Source: Trichopria drosophilae
Lineage: Eukaryota > Arthropoda > Insecta > Hymenoptera > Diapriidae
Direction: 5' to 3'
NCBI GenBank assembly: GCA_030407085.1
Contig: CM059587.1
Location: forward strand, 20,061,001 to 20,125,000
DNA: 64,000 nt
Below, piece after piece: positions 49,458 through 61,430 of this stretch (its first letter is position 1; every line of letters begins with the position of its first letter). The notes below the pieces were generated by a model. That model did not search any database. It was not told the DNA's origin and saw only the letters and a list, made by a program, of their open reading frames with translations. A program made the translations under genes and the position numbers.

Positions 49458-49780
49458 CGAAAAGTTAATGATCGTGTTCACCTTACGTGAGGACAATAGG
49501 AATACCGGAGTATATAAGAAGAAGTAAAATAAAAGAAGATGAGAAAATGAAGTAAAGGGGAATAGATACCGGGTAAATGAAGAAAAAGATTGTAGACAAT
49601 TCAAAATAATAGGAAAGTTATGAAATATCTGGAAGGAAAATGGGAGAGTATAAATGAGATAGTAGAAAGAGGCATGCAAGTTTTAAATGAGGATGGAAAT
49701 GGGTATGAATGGATGAAAATGTTTTAAACAGTAAGAAGTGAAAGTGAGAAAGAAAGAGAGAGGGAAAGACTAGGTAAAAT
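48780..49780 (+). pseudogene. Decayed LINE reverse transcriptase (AYADD type)
   Basis: A broken non-LTR retrotransposon. Reading across frameshifts, KVWSIAYADD spans the RT catalytic motif (AYADD at 48947-48961), followed in another frame by VAEDEEELMDMK, as is typical after YADD in these elements. Further on, WVLGVERMTPAYKVRE (about 49235-49282) is a motif of the region after the RT in a LINE group common in ants. Frameshifts and stops are many, so it is inactive. A GA microsatellite (49371-49455) has expanded within it. Purine-rich sequence continues to about 49770, including EKERERE-like codons. The 5' and 3' ends could not be fixed. Confidence 0.72.
49371..49455 (+). repeat. (GA)n microsatellite, 85 bp
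   Basis: An uninterrupted AG/GA dinucleotide run of about 42 units within the decayed LINE. It produces a spurious Ser-Leu repeat frame on the minus strand. Confidence 0.97.
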
Positions 49781-51489
49781 GTATGGAACAGTAGCGTTTA
49801 TTTTGTTGATTTATTAAATTTTCTGAAAATGTAAATTTAAAGTTAGATACAGTGAGAACAAAAATATGCAGAAAACGTAATACGGAGAGTAATGTAATAA
49901 ATACAATACGTTACGTTCACTTTTTAAAAAATTTGTTATGATTTTTTCCATAGTTATGATGATTTTTAAATTTTCAAATTGTATACGTGGGTCGGACGTC
50001 TTTGCAATAAAGTGAAAAGCTTGTGAACGATTCATTTACATTTTGGGAACAATTAAAAATAACAGATTTATTTAGTCGTTGTAAATTTTTTAAAATAATA
50101 ATTTAATGAAACGTTTTTGACAAATTTTCACTCACAATTTTGTGTTTCGTTGTTTGAAATGATATCTTTCTTTCTAAGATGACAAAAATAACATTTGAAA
50201 TATGAAATACTACCTATTGAAATTCGAGAAACATGAATAAATGACACTCAAACTTTGGTCTCATAAATCGTAACGAAGTGAAGGTGTGCAATTTTTAAAA
50301 AAGAAACAATGATAAGAAGATTTTTTATAAATTTTGTCATTTTTTCAAAAATATGACAGAAAGGAATATGTACTGAATTAAAAGTGAATACACTAATTGA
50401 AAGTCAGAGTGTAGTCTTTTTACTCATTTTTCGTTTAATAAAAGTATAATAATTTTAAAATTTTGATAAAAATGGAGATTTTATAATAAAAAAATTCGAT
50501 GTGATTATTTTATTCCATAAATTAATTATGATTACGATATTTATAATTAGTGTGGGTTTGCACGTGTCAATTTACACACATTTATATAACCAAATTTCCA
50601 CAGATACGTGAAGATTTGTAGACCAGAAATAACCTACGTTTAAGTTAAAATCTTTCCTTTCTAATGTAAGAGATTTCAATTAATCAATCAAACTACCCCG
50701 AAAGTATATTAGCAACAAGCAAAAGCTTTCAAAAATAAATTTGAGTTTCAAAGTGTATTTGGTTTAATTGGAATATTTTAGGTGAGCGATCGACCGAAAT
50801 AACACCCTTAAAGGGGTTTATATGATGTTAACTAGTACAGTTTTTAGTATGAGTGGAGCGTTTATCTCTGTATAACATTTCTCGTATATTTCATGACCAA
50901 GTGCATTAATAGTTTTAGAATGAAATTATAATGTGTGCATGTAAGTATAATGAAATACTACAATTTTTTTTTATTTGCATAATTGGATGTCAGGTAATGA
51001 TTATAATAAAAATGAAAATACATTATTTAGAAGTTAATTGAATTTATATTATTTCTAACTGCACAATTATTATAGATCAAAAAGTTGATGTTTATTATAA
51101 GATGGGCAGATATTTGTGACATAAAAAATGCTTACTAAGTTGTATACTTTAAATCCGCAACCACTAATGTGGTCTCAGTGAATTATGAATTTTAATGCAG
51201 ATAAAAGATTTACGAAATTTGTCTCGTCATTGTTAATATTTTGTTATTAATTTTTAAAAAACTTTAAAATTATTCAATGCACACAATTTTGGTCCTTTCA
51301 CGGATAATCTTTTTCGACAACCTTCAATTTTATGCGTTAGTAAAAATAATTTGAAAAAAGTGAAAAATATGGAGTTTTTTATTCCTCGATTCGACAGATT
51401 TCTCTAAAAAATTATGAAAAATAAAAAAATGTACAAATTTCTCATAAACGAGTGTATCGAGTAACTTAACTATTTCTCTTCCAGTGCTG
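49781..51489. other. AT-rich stretch without a recognised gene
   Basis: No coding exon, RNA gene or repeat boundary was recognised. Confidence 0.5.
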
Positions 51490-51800
51490 GAGAATGTTTC
51501 CAATTAATCTCCCGCTTTCAGGATATAGTTACAGCCTGGTCGTAAATTTAAAAATGCACAATACAATTCCAGGGAAAATCACGGGTTCAAAAACTATGAA
51601 CGCAGGGAATGTCGGAGCAAACTTCATCGAAATTCCTCGACGGCTTCATCTAGAAAGTAGCGGAGATTACGTAAATGTGCGCCTTTACTTTTCTGTTTTG
51701 TTTCCATTACACCGCCCATTTGCTTCGCTCGTAAAACCAGAATGCTTCGCATTCGGAGAGGAGATTTAATTTTTTGTATTGTTCACTACGAACAAGTGCG
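51490..51800. promoter_or_regulatory. GC-richer island with acceptor-like start
   Basis: Begins after an acceptor-like TTTCTCTTCCAG (plus strand) and carries a 91-codon open frame with no recognisable domain (contains FIEIPRRLHLESSGDYVN). Composition stands out from the neighbours. Either an unrecognised exon or, more likely in this setting, a conserved non-coding element. Confidence 0.25.
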
Positions 51801-52879
51801 CTAATCGAATATTAAACGCAATAACCTCCGCTGAAATTGATATTCAATCAGCTAAATAATTGCAAAAATCGATGTTGGTGCAAAAATGTTTACATTAAAC
51901 AAATGAATACATAAATAAACTTTCATACTTGTGTCTTGTAATAGTGACTATTAGTAGTCATTTTTTTCTGTTGTCGAATGTTTCCAGATATCTAGATATA
52001 TTGTGTTCATTTTCTATCAGAATCATTTAGATCCTAGAATAATAGACTTTTCGAAGAAATATAAATATTTCTATCGGCCTAATTTTCGTGACCCCTCTGT
52101 TAAATCCCCGAATTCTTTTACGATATTGGAAAAGAGTAAAAAATTACCTTTTCGCCATGCAGGGCGTAAAGTACGATTTTACGGCCCGATTTGAGGGCGA
52201 AAAATTTTTCAAAACTTTTTGTAATGAAGTCCGCCATAATTCCTTTCTGCATAATGGTCATCCAATTTGGTGTAGAGATTTGAAAATGGGTTAATAGTAA
52301 ATTTCGTTACTATAGTGATTTCCGCACGAGTGCGATGTCAATCATTCGTGTGCGGGATTCGTTCGTTCGTGTAACGCACGATGCTTTTCCTAATAGTATT
52401 ATTAGGAAAAAATTGCTACCTTGGTCAGTATTGAAAAGTTATAGTATTTGAAAAGATTACGTACTCATTATTTATGTCTGTTGTCAGCGTGACAATGATT
52501 ATCTGTCGTTACGTTCTAACCTTCTTTCTACGTAAATAACTGTAGATTTGAGAAGAAATTACGGACTTATTTGCGCCGGATTCCGATATGGCTAATCTAC
52601 TTTCAGTTCATTTTGATTCCATTTATAATGTAGATTCATTTCAGTCCATCATTAAGTACCGTTTTATTATCGGACTCGATGACATGGATAACATTAATTA
52701 TGGCTCAAATAATATTCCTGATATTTTCTGTAAAAAAATTGTCTCTCCTCATTGATTAGTCTCGTGCTATTTCTGTGTAATTGTTAGAACAAGACAAGAA
52801 ATGCAGATCAAGAAATATAACGTAAGAGAAGAAAAGTATACCTGGCGAGGTTTTTCCGCTCTCGGTCTGGAAATTTGCA
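51801..52879. other. Stretch with a GGGCGTAAAG hairpin and CpG-rich patch
   Basis: 52140-52210 contains CGCC...AGGGCGTAAAG and TTTTACGGCCCG...GGGCGAAAA, which can pair as a hairpin. 52325-52385 is CpG-rich (TTCCGCACGAGTGCGATG, GTAACGCACGATG). No gene was recognised. Confidence 0.4.
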
Positions 52880-53480
52880 CTAATACTAATCGTGTTAAAT
52901 CTCGTACTCAGGACCATCAAGGATTCGTTGTAGATCAACAATTAGAAATCATTACTGAGGTTATAAATGCCTTTGATCGTTTATTTAAGAAGACGCTATT
53001 TATACAGATTTTTCTAAAGCACAAAAATGTGATGCTGTCGGAATCAGGAGTAATGTTTTATTTTGACTATATTTTTATCTCACCGAGTCATTATCCAGTT
53101 TTTTGTCAAATTGGCTCTCTAGTGTGTCTTAGTATTTTAATCAGATTCCTGTGCTTTTCACAATTTTCATCAATGACCTTCTTTTCCCCAAATTTTCCTT
53201 CTCCTTTTGCTTTCTTAGTACTGATGACATTTTTAAAATAATCAAGGACTCCATGGACGTTTCTAAACTATAAAGAGACATTGAATGCTTTGGCCTTTGG
53301 TTACTTAATCTTTCAAAATCTGGTATCATAAGATTTTCATGCAGAATATCGTCATTTGAGCTTAATTACTCGCTATATATCATGTAGTCTTCTTGGACTT
53401 GACTGTCCACTACCATATAATGGACTTTGTATTAGACCTCGGGAATCCAATAGAATAGTTGGATTTGTTAAACTTTTTTT
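52880..53480 (+). pseudogene. Decayed LINE reverse transcriptase (Jockey/CR1-like)
   Basis: RT motifs appear in the right order across shifted frames: HQGFVVDQQLEIITEVINAF (about 52914-52975), then AIYTDFSKA (52995-53021; motif A, with the catalytic Asp), then FSNWLSS-like sequence, FINDL (53166-53180), and a mutated catalytic box TDD (53220-53228) followed by KIIKDSMDVSKL and DIECFGLWLLNLSK. A late IIW-x-P-like region lies near 53410. In-frame stops and frameshifts make it inactive. The 146-codon open frame at 52801-53241 is one frame of this wreck and not a host gene. Confidence 0.72.
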
Positions 53481-54829
53481 ATTCTATTTCTTAAATGACA
53501 TCTTTTCTATCAAATACTTATATAAAACTTTTGTTCATTCTGTTCGAACTTAAAATAAATCATAATCTAATGAATTGATCGTACTTTTTATATTTTGAAA
53601 TCTGGACATCAGCCTGAAGCATAGTGGAGATATTGTCGAGGAACCTTTAGAAGTTAATTTTAGTACAAATACTTTGTTTCCCCAAAATTGACGACTTTAT
53701 AATGTATGTTACGCTTCATTCTACTGTTTTTTTCAAAGGGACCGTTAAAATATTTTAATTTTAGTCATGTTACATTCGTATAATTGAATATTATCAATTC
53801 TGGCTAGAAAATTCTATATGCATGACACTCGCGATTAAAAGTGGTTCAGGCTCAGCGTGGGAATTTTTCGAAAATGTTCGTATGTAAAAATGTTTTAAAT
53901 ATTATTATTGAAACCCACGAGAAACGATTCTATCAAATCGCGAATACGTTGTGTAGAACATTTCTAGAGGATTTCTACGATAATTCTACAATAGTCTCTA
54001 GGGAAATTCTGTACGATTTGTACACAAAAGCTTCCGAACAAATCTAGTAATTTCGCTCTCCATATTTTTTCGTTATCCAGGTGTACCCTGCACGTGGGTA
54101 CAAATATTTAATCAGAAAAGGTAAGCATTTTATGGTTATTTCCTAATTATAAAATTAGAACAAATGAGACGACATTTTAATTACCATTACCATAAATCCT
54201 TAATTCATTTGTTAATAAAGCCACATTTGACATAAATATATCGATTGGTTAAAACGCTTAGGCAGCTCTCGCACTTCAAGCAGGTTTCCAAGGCAGAAAA
54301 AAACATTTTTATTCCATAACGACAAGCAGCAATGCAAAATGCAAAGTGTCACATCTATTTACAAGATATTTACACTGTCAAACATGCGGGATTCTGTAGT
54401 GTCATTCATTTCTTTCTCTCACATTCTCTCTATAATTCTACATCTAAAAAAGCGTAAGCTTCACAAAAGTTTGAAAGCTCTGAGAGATTATTTATATCTT
54501 TGTAGTAGATGTCGCGTCAAAGATGTAATGAGCGAACGTTGGGCGAACGATTAAGTGCGAAATAAGTGTATTAATGAGAGAGAATGCGAGGATGAAAAAT
54601 TCGAAAATACCACAAGAAAAATTTGAATAAATTACGAATAATCTTGTAAATGAGCATAAATTAAAAACATTCACAGGTTTTTCGATCTAGAAATCGTAGA
54701 CTAAAGTTGTAAATGATAAATCAAATTACACCTGTATTTAAACATTTTCGAATTTACGCTCGGATGAAATTAAAGTCTATGAGATGTTCGTGATAAGAAA
54801 TAACTAGAGAAACGAGCAAATAACGAATT
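53481..54829. other. Stretch without a recognised gene
   Basis: AT-rich to mixed. Short open frames near 53841 and 54339 show no motif. Confidence 0.45.
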
Positions 54830-55160
54830 ACCTTCCAAGACTGCACAGAGATACCAGAAGCCAAGGGTTGTCCGTAACATAAGAAGCGAACAGAAAACAG
54901 AAAAAAAGGAAACTTGTATTAGGCTGATCGTTGTAGAGTCGTGTTATTGTAGTAGTTTTCTTCTTCCCTAAAGAAAGATCGAATTTTCGATTCCTCCAAA
55001 AGCAAATTTGCTCCGGAAATGCCACTCTCGAGAAATCGAAAAAATCGCTCGTTAAATGTTTGATTAAAAAGTCAGTATATATGTTGCATGGAGCTTCGAA
55101 AGAGTTCGTACGTGTTGCTTACTACGGGGTGCTGTCGATACATCTGCTGTGAAAATTAGG
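54830..55160. promoter_or_regulatory. GC-richer island, possibly promoter/first-exon-like
   Basis: On the minus strand a 17-codon frame MLRTTLGFWYLCAVLEG has a basic N-terminus and hydrophobic core like a signal peptide and runs into a donor-like GGAAG|gtaatt at about 54836. A CATATATA box lies upstream near 55077. This could be a first coding exon, but the ATG context is weak, the phase does not fit the Fas1 exon directly, and no partner exons are visible. Treat it as a mixed-composition island of unknown role. Confidence 0.2.
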
Positions 55161-55559
55161 TTCAGTATTTCAAATTGATTAAGAATCAAGTAAGCTGCTG
55201 TTAATATCTAAAAAGTACCCCAATTACAGTGCTCCCTCTGTTATATTGCGTGCTTGTCCGCTGCTCCCATTTTTCATATTTTCTACAAATACCATCACCT
55301 ACCTGGAACCGTACTGTAGGGAACACTGTTCATTTCATCAAAAATTAATCACTTACTTAATTCTATCATAAAAGTATGGTTTTTTGTGTAAAAAGAACCA
55401 TCATTAATCCCGTCTCAAACATCATTAGCTACAGAATTGATCCATGCCTTCTCTGATTATTGACTAGTTAAAAATTTACATAAATGCTCGAGAACGGGAT
55501 CTATTGACGCGAATAACGTCAAATTTAAGGTCAACGAAAGTACTATGAGTATTGTTCAT
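55161..55559. other. Mixed stretch without a recognised gene
   Basis: Nothing recognised. Confidence 0.4.
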
Positions 55560-55960
55560 GCCTAAAGATAGTATCGGGTCGTAATTTAAAACGACCTATT
55601 GCGAATGCGTGTCACATCGGCGTGTATTTCGATGACCGATTACACCGTATCGTACCGTGCCGGATGTTAATTAATTCCATGACAGTTTGTCCGAGTGACG
55701 ATAATCGCCGAGGTAAACGCCCCCTGTCACACGCGAGTTTCTGGCATCGATGGCAAATGTCAGACGAATGGATCCCCCGTCATTCATCCATCCTATCGAT
55801 CAAGCAAAATCGAGGATTTGACGTGAATGGCGATCTATACATGAATTGGCACTGAAATATGTGTGTACTATGTACCAAGCCCATCCGCAAATGTATAGGA
55901 TGCTCTTAACTGCGACTAACCGCGAAACGGCTCCAATGATAAGGTCATTATGGCTTGTTG
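55560..55960. promoter_or_regulatory. GC-rich island, strongest candidate conserved non-coding element
   Basis: About 400 bp of balanced, CpG-rich, non-repetitive sequence (ATCGGCGTGTATTTCGATGA, GATAATCGCCGAGGTAAACG, ACTAACCGCGAAACGGCTCC) with several homeodomain-type TTAATTAA/TAATC cores. The 77-codon open frame is unrecognised. It looks like an enhancer in composition; there is no direct evidence of function. Confidence 0.32.
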
Positions 55961-57290
55961 ATTAGAGATAACCAATTTGATATTTACTTGTTATTAAATG
56001 AAGAGACGGATTCAAAAAACTTCCAAATCTTTAGTATTTGCAATTCTTTACATGTTTAACAAGTCGCTGTAAGGAAAAAGTTTGTAATCTGTAAAAATTC
56101 ACTAGTAATGTTACATTTAAAAAATTAGGCAGGAAAGGTTAAAATATTTGCAAATATTTATTAATTGAAATGTCTCAGGTTCGATTCCCGGCGCGTCGAA
56201 TTTTACTAATTCGGCTCTAATTTTTTTTATGAAAAAAAATTCCAGTCTGCATCTGTATGAAATTTTCTGCAAATAAAAAATACCCGTGAAAATTCAAGAT
56301 GGCGGATCCAATATGGCGAAGTCATTTTGGATATTTTATTCATTTTTCATTGTAGTCTACAATCAATCTTATTATTTTTTTCATATGAAAAAATATTTCT
56401 TGTGATATTTATATAAAACATTCAAAACATAAAGATTATTAATGCTCGAATTAATACAAGATCTGATGTAGTGCGAGTAAATATGCATTAAAAACTTTTT
56501 TAATTTATATGCCATTATCTCCGTATTTAAAACGTAATGAACACATGGCTTTTTCATTTAATTTGAGAGATGTATATTATTTTCGTGACATATGTTTTAC
56601 CTTATTTAACTTTCATTCGGCTCTTCGAATCAGCTGTTTAACCAAAAATTAAAAACGGCAGTGAACGTACATTCGATATATTCGGAACGTCGTGTGCTTC
56701 AGAACATCTATATCGATTAATTAAATCCGATTACTTGCGTATATCCGCGATGCATTCGCGAGTATCGAAACGTTCAGCTTCCGGCTTTCATTAATAATAA
56801 CCCGTAATAATTATTCGACCAACAGGATGTGATACATTCCCAACTTTGCTTGGCTTGATCAATCAACTGTGGTAATTAAGAATTAATTTAATATTTAATA
56901 GCAATCCGTTTGTTGAGAAATAATGGCGAAAAATATTTGCGTTTAATATAATTTTTTTTTATAAAATTTATTTGTTTATAATACATGAGCCGGTGCGTTT
57001 CAATAATTCATTATTCTTTCGTAATTACACGTGTGCATTTAATCATATTGAATAAAAAATCCCTATAAAATATCCGTATGCATACTAATGAATCACTCTA
57101 CTTCTTTACAGTATAAATTATCCACGTTATTTTTCATATATTCGTATTTTATTAAAAAACGTTCATGTTTAATTTTTTCATCAATCCAATTAACTCGAAC
57201 ACTAGTGTACGTTAGCAGGTTGGTTTTTAAAGCGAATATTTATAAATCTAGTATTCCCCGAGTACACGATTTCACATTGATCAAGTAACT
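55961..57290. other. AT-rich stretch with a tRNA B-box-like site and a second GC-richer patch
   Basis: GGTTCGATTCCCGGC at 56180-56194 matches a tRNA B box, but no A box or cloverleaf is present. One ATGGCGGATCCAATATGGCG module lies near 56299. 56610-56850 is another mixed-composition patch (CGCGATGCATTCGCGAGTAT). Confidence 0.4.
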
Positions 57291-57295
57291 TTTCG

Positions 57296-58560
57296 CAAAT
57301 TCGGTTCGCCATTTTGAATTTTTAAAATATAAAATAAAACTCATAATTAGGAACATTGAACGTCTCCTAGTAATGAATTTCAACTTTTATCAAATAATAA
57401 AAGTGTTCATTTCAAATGGTGAACATTGAAATCTTAAAAATTTTAAAAAGACAAAATGTCCCGACATGTTGGTTCCGCTATTATCGCAATTCAAATATTA
57501 ATTTTTAAAAATCTAATGGTTATCAACGACCTCAAAAACTTATTAAGCGTAATAATATTGAATTATCATCTGAACTTTTGTACAATAGTCGTAATGGATC
57601 AGCCATTTTGATTTTGAAACTTTCACTTCATCAAAAATTGAATGCAATTTAATCGACGTCTATTATTAAGTAAATAAGCGTTGGACAGTTTCAACTTCGA
57701 TCTACTATAGTTTAAAATAAATTTCAGTGAATTACATTACACTTGTGTTAAAATGCTGCCGTTTTTCTTATAGTTATATGGCTGCTAAAAAAAAAATAAA
57801 TCTATTTTTGATGGTATAAAATTTCATATGACATTATTCAGTCATAACGACTTATACTACAAGATTACTATATGCGCAATTAGCCATTCAAAATGGCTGC
57901 TTCAAAATGGTTCAATTTTTACAAAAATGTTAACATTTTCTGTGTATAATTTTTCTGAATGGTGATTTCTAACTAAAACATGTTAGAACCAGAACTTTAG
58001 AGGTCGCTGATTTCGATTATGTTGACAGATTTTCAAAGTTTAACATGGCGGATATGGTGGACAAAAATGTGAAATTTCTAGAAAATTTTATACAGATTGC
58101 AATATGTATTCCTTAAAAAAAGAGTTACATAAATAAATATTAAATCATAAATAGCATATACATACATATAATGGAAATTGTATTAATAATAAAAAATAAA
58201 ACTTAGAAAAAAACTGAAAAAGAGATATATGATTATACCGATTGTTCTGATATTTCAAATTGGAAAATTTGGCAAAAGTTCTTAAAAATTATACGCAATT
58301 TTAAATTTTCCTCCGCTATTTTGAATTTTGAAATTTTGCAGAAGATTCCTAACCAGAGACCTGAAAACCGTCTGTATTCCGAATTTCTTAAAGATTTATG
58401 GAAATTTAACTTTTTTTGTCCACCATATTGGATCTGCCATTTTGAATTTGAAAATCTGTCAAGAGACTTTAAATCAGCGATCTCAAAAACCCATATTCCA
58501 ACATCTTCTAGTTAAACATCAACATTTAGAAAAATTGTACGTTGAAGATTTTCTAAAAAT
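57296..58560. repeat. Cluster of 'GCCATTTTGAATTT' modules, both strands
   Basis: Copies near 57307 (CGCCATTTTGAATTT), 57600 (CAGCCATTTTGATTTTG), 57887-57910 (AAAATGGCTGCTTCAAAATG), 58044 (ACATGGCGGATATGGTGGAC), 58317 (CTATTTTGAATTTTG) and 58433 (GATCTGCCATTTTGAATTTG), the last followed by ATCAGCGATCTCAAAAACCC. Open frames over them are not genes. Confidence 0.7.
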
Positions 58561-58839
58561 GTTCTAACAATTTTTGTAAAAATTGAGTTATTAAAACCGC
58601 AATTCTGATTTTTAAAGAAGCATATAATATTCTTTTGGTACAAGACATAATGCCACATAATTCAGAGGAGTAGAACGATTGAAGTGTTCGTATAAAAAAT
58701 TGAGAATTTATTTTGAAAAAATAGATTTTAATTGATTTGAAAAAATCGTACCTAAAAACAGTGGATTTTCAAAAAAATTAATTAGCTCGTTGTCTGAATA
58801 CTATCCATAAAAAAGAACAGCAATATTCTACACAATTTC

Positions 58840-59159
58840 GAGCGTATTATTTTTTTAAAAAATTCGGGCTCTGCAAGCGCAATTTTAAACACTATAAACA
58901 GTTTTCTAGGAAATATCAAAGTTATTAATTGAGAATTGACCGAAAAATTTTTGAAATAAGTGTTTTTTATTTATTTCCGAGAATTCTCGGCCAGTTCCTA
59001 ATTAATTTGTTCAGCATTTTCTAGGATACAGTAATACCTTCTATAGTAATTTAAATTGCCCTTACAAAGCCCGAATTTTGAAAAATCGATTCAGTCATTT
59101 TTTATTTACGGTTTTTAGTGAAAATTCGCACCTTATCGGTCGAGCGCTTTAGAACCCCC
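58840..59159. mobile_element. Palindromic MITE, second copy of the 43880-44189 family
   Basis: The right end AGAACCCCC followed by TTAA (59160-59163) matches the 44189 end. TGAAAAATCGATTCAGTCAT, TTTTTTATTTACGG and the internal CTAGGAAA..TAATTGAGAATTGA regions correspond to the first copy. The two halves pair around 58975: ATTCGGGCTCTGCAAGCGCA at 58863 versus the reverse complement of 59045-59064. The left end appears truncated or diverged. Confidence 0.7.
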
Positions 59160-59163
59160 TTAA

Positions 59164-60530
59164 CAATTTTTTTACAGGACGTGAAATATGATTTTCATCA
59201 TACGGTACGAAAAATGACAATAATACTTTGATACTTTATACACTAGTTGTAAAATAAACTATCTCTAGGAGTGCGTAAAGTGATTATTCTAATAATGTGT
59301 GAAATTAGCGATTAATATGAGAAATATTTAATATAACATTTGACACAAGCTATTCTACGAAATATGGTGGACGCCCTCCTGAACTCTCACTCTGAACTCG
59401 TCGTGCAATTCATAAAGTCATATTTTACCCACTAGTAAGGAAATCTATTATTTTGAAGCTTGGGTGTTTGTAGAAATCACGGTATATGTCGTAGCGTTAT
59501 ACTGTGTAAGTAGTTTTTTACAGAAATGACAAATAGGTTTTGGAAATAGAATAGAAATAATATACGTCCATGACGCACAAAAACATAAAAAATTAAGAAG
59601 GAAAAAGGGAGGATGTGCAGATTTCCCAGTACGAAATAAGGAGATCGTGACTTCCCTGCAGAAATGTATTTCGATAGCACTTTACCAGGTCGAACCTTTT
59701 GCTTGTACGCAAGATGTGCTATAAATATCTGCTGCTCTCGGGAAATCGACGCGATATGAGATACAACCGTTTTTTTTTGCAATTTTAGTTTATGTGTTAT
59801 ATCCGCATACGTGACGAGTGTTACGCGCGGCGCCATTCTTTTGTGTAGATCCGTTCTGGGCGAAATTCGGATTTTCTCATGGGAAAAATAGTGCTACGAA
59901 TTTGTGGTGGCTCTTGGGGAACTTTTTCGCTTTAGGACGATATGAATTCACGTAGATATATGAACGTTCCGGATTCACGAGTTCCAATAGCAAACGAATC
60001 GTACATAAATGATTCGAGTTTACTTAATCGTAGCGACAAAAAATACTTTGTCATTAACAATTGAATTAAAATATCTTATATGGCCGTTTCTAAATAATGG
60101 CTAACTTTCATTTAGAAACGAATAATTTTTTAATACTATTGATTTTGGAGCATACACATTTCTGAGCTTAAATTTTGTGTATTGGGCTGGACAAATAATG
60201 TTCACTACGTTGATGAAGTATTAAGTAAATTGTAATTGTAAAGAAAATATCTCATGATTTTGAGATATCCTAATCTAAAAGTCCAAAACACACAGTTTTT
60301 ATTCATTTTCAGTAAGTTTCTGAGGCGGAACAAAATTGTTGTTCGTAATTTAGCAGAATGCAGATTAAAGTGCCTTTTTAATCATTCTGATACGATTTTT
60401 TTCTATGGAAGTTTCGAAGTTTTTGTCAAGGCACGATTGTGATTTTCTTCTAGTTGTACTTTTAGGTTAGGGTATCTTGAAGTCATTACGGAAAATAGAA
60501 TTCCATTACTCAATTGGAAAAAGCGTCATA
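59164..60530. other. Stretch with a GC-richer patch and one unexplained ORF
   Basis: 59477-59836 on the minus strand has a 119-codon ATG-initiated open frame (MAPRVTLVTYADITHKLKLQ at the start) with a good ATG context (AAAGAATGG) and a possible donor CTG|gtaaag near 59687, but no recognisable domain. 59640-59960 has more CpG than its flanks. It could be an unrecognised exon, a promoter-proximal region or a regulatory element. No other gene was recognised. Confidence 0.3.
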
Positions 60531-60532
60531 CT

Positions 60533-61430
60533 CAACTTTCGAAAACTCAACATTTATATAAGTGCTTATTCTGAATTTTTGCTGTATTTTGTCTCTTGTT
60601 CGTATTTCTTACATCACCAATTCACACCTATTTATATAACTTCTTGCAATTTCTTTCATAAGATAATTGTTTTCTTTTCTCTATCACGTAATGCAATAAA
60701 TAGTGTCATGTTTACACTAATAACGAGATGTGTATTTTAAAATTGACATTTCTTGAAATTGAATTCATGTCGATAATAATTTATCTGCAACATAAGTATC
60801 AGATCGAAAATAAAACAATTAGTCTTTTACTAATAACTATTGCTGTTGGAAACAATGAAATGTTTTATTATTTATTTGTAAGTAATTTATAATGATATTA
60901 TTTATATTCTCGTTAAAAAATTTAACAACGTTTTATTTAATTCTGTATTCTGGTCGTTTTTAATAATTAAGTAAGTAGTATAAGTATTATTATGTTTTTA
61001 TATTTAATTTGTTTTTGTCTCTGCCAATTTAGTTTGTAAATGTTGAGTTTGATTTTGGCGAATATACCTGAAACCATATATTTGCACATTACTTGTACAA
61101 ATGATGTATTAATTAATATTGAAATAATTAATATTAAATAAAAAATAAAATAATAATAATTATATAATATTAATGAATCACAATATTCCTTTTTTTTCTT
61201 ATTTTTTAAATTATATTTGTAAAATTAATGACATCAATAAATTATCGTTTATATTTAATTTATAATAACTAAATTTTTAATTTGTAATCTAAATATAACT
61301 TATCGGTATCTTAAACAATGAAATAACAATATTTAAAGAGTTGTGTTAAATTTGTTAAATGCTAAATTTGTCAGTATTGAGTTTGTAAAATTTGAGTTTT
61401 TCGAATGTTGAGTTGGAATGTTTGAATTTG
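60533..61430. repeat. Possible ~0.9-kb foldback with 'ACTCAACATTT' arms
   Basis: ACTCAACTTTCGAAAACTCA at 60533-60552 is mirrored by TTTTTCGAATGTTGAGTT near 61396-61413, and AAATGTTGAGTTTG units occur at 61035 and 61345-61390. The interior is extremely AT-rich and non-coding. The boundaries are uncertain. Confidence 0.45.

Noticed and set aside
49329..49679. 116-codon Ser-Leu repeat frame on the minus strand
   Set aside because: Translation of the GA microsatellite and its purine-rich flanks within a decayed LINE.
52801..53241. 146-codon plus-strand open frame as a host gene
   Set aside because: It overlaps RT motifs (AIYTDFSKA, FINDL) that lie in shifted frames; it is a decayed LINE.
54836..54886. 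Signal-peptide-like first exon (MLRTTLGFWYLCAVLEG) for Fas1
   Set aside because: Weak ATG context, wrong phase for direct joining to the Fas1 exon, and no exons for FAS1 domains 1-2 between it and 21.3 kb.
56175..56205. tRNA gene from the GGTTCGATTCCCGGC B-box
   Set aside because: No A box, no acceptor stem and no cloverleaf around it.
58321..58567. Overlapping 64- and 79-codon plus-strand frames
   Set aside because: They sit on GCCATTTTGAATTT module copies; no independent coding signal.
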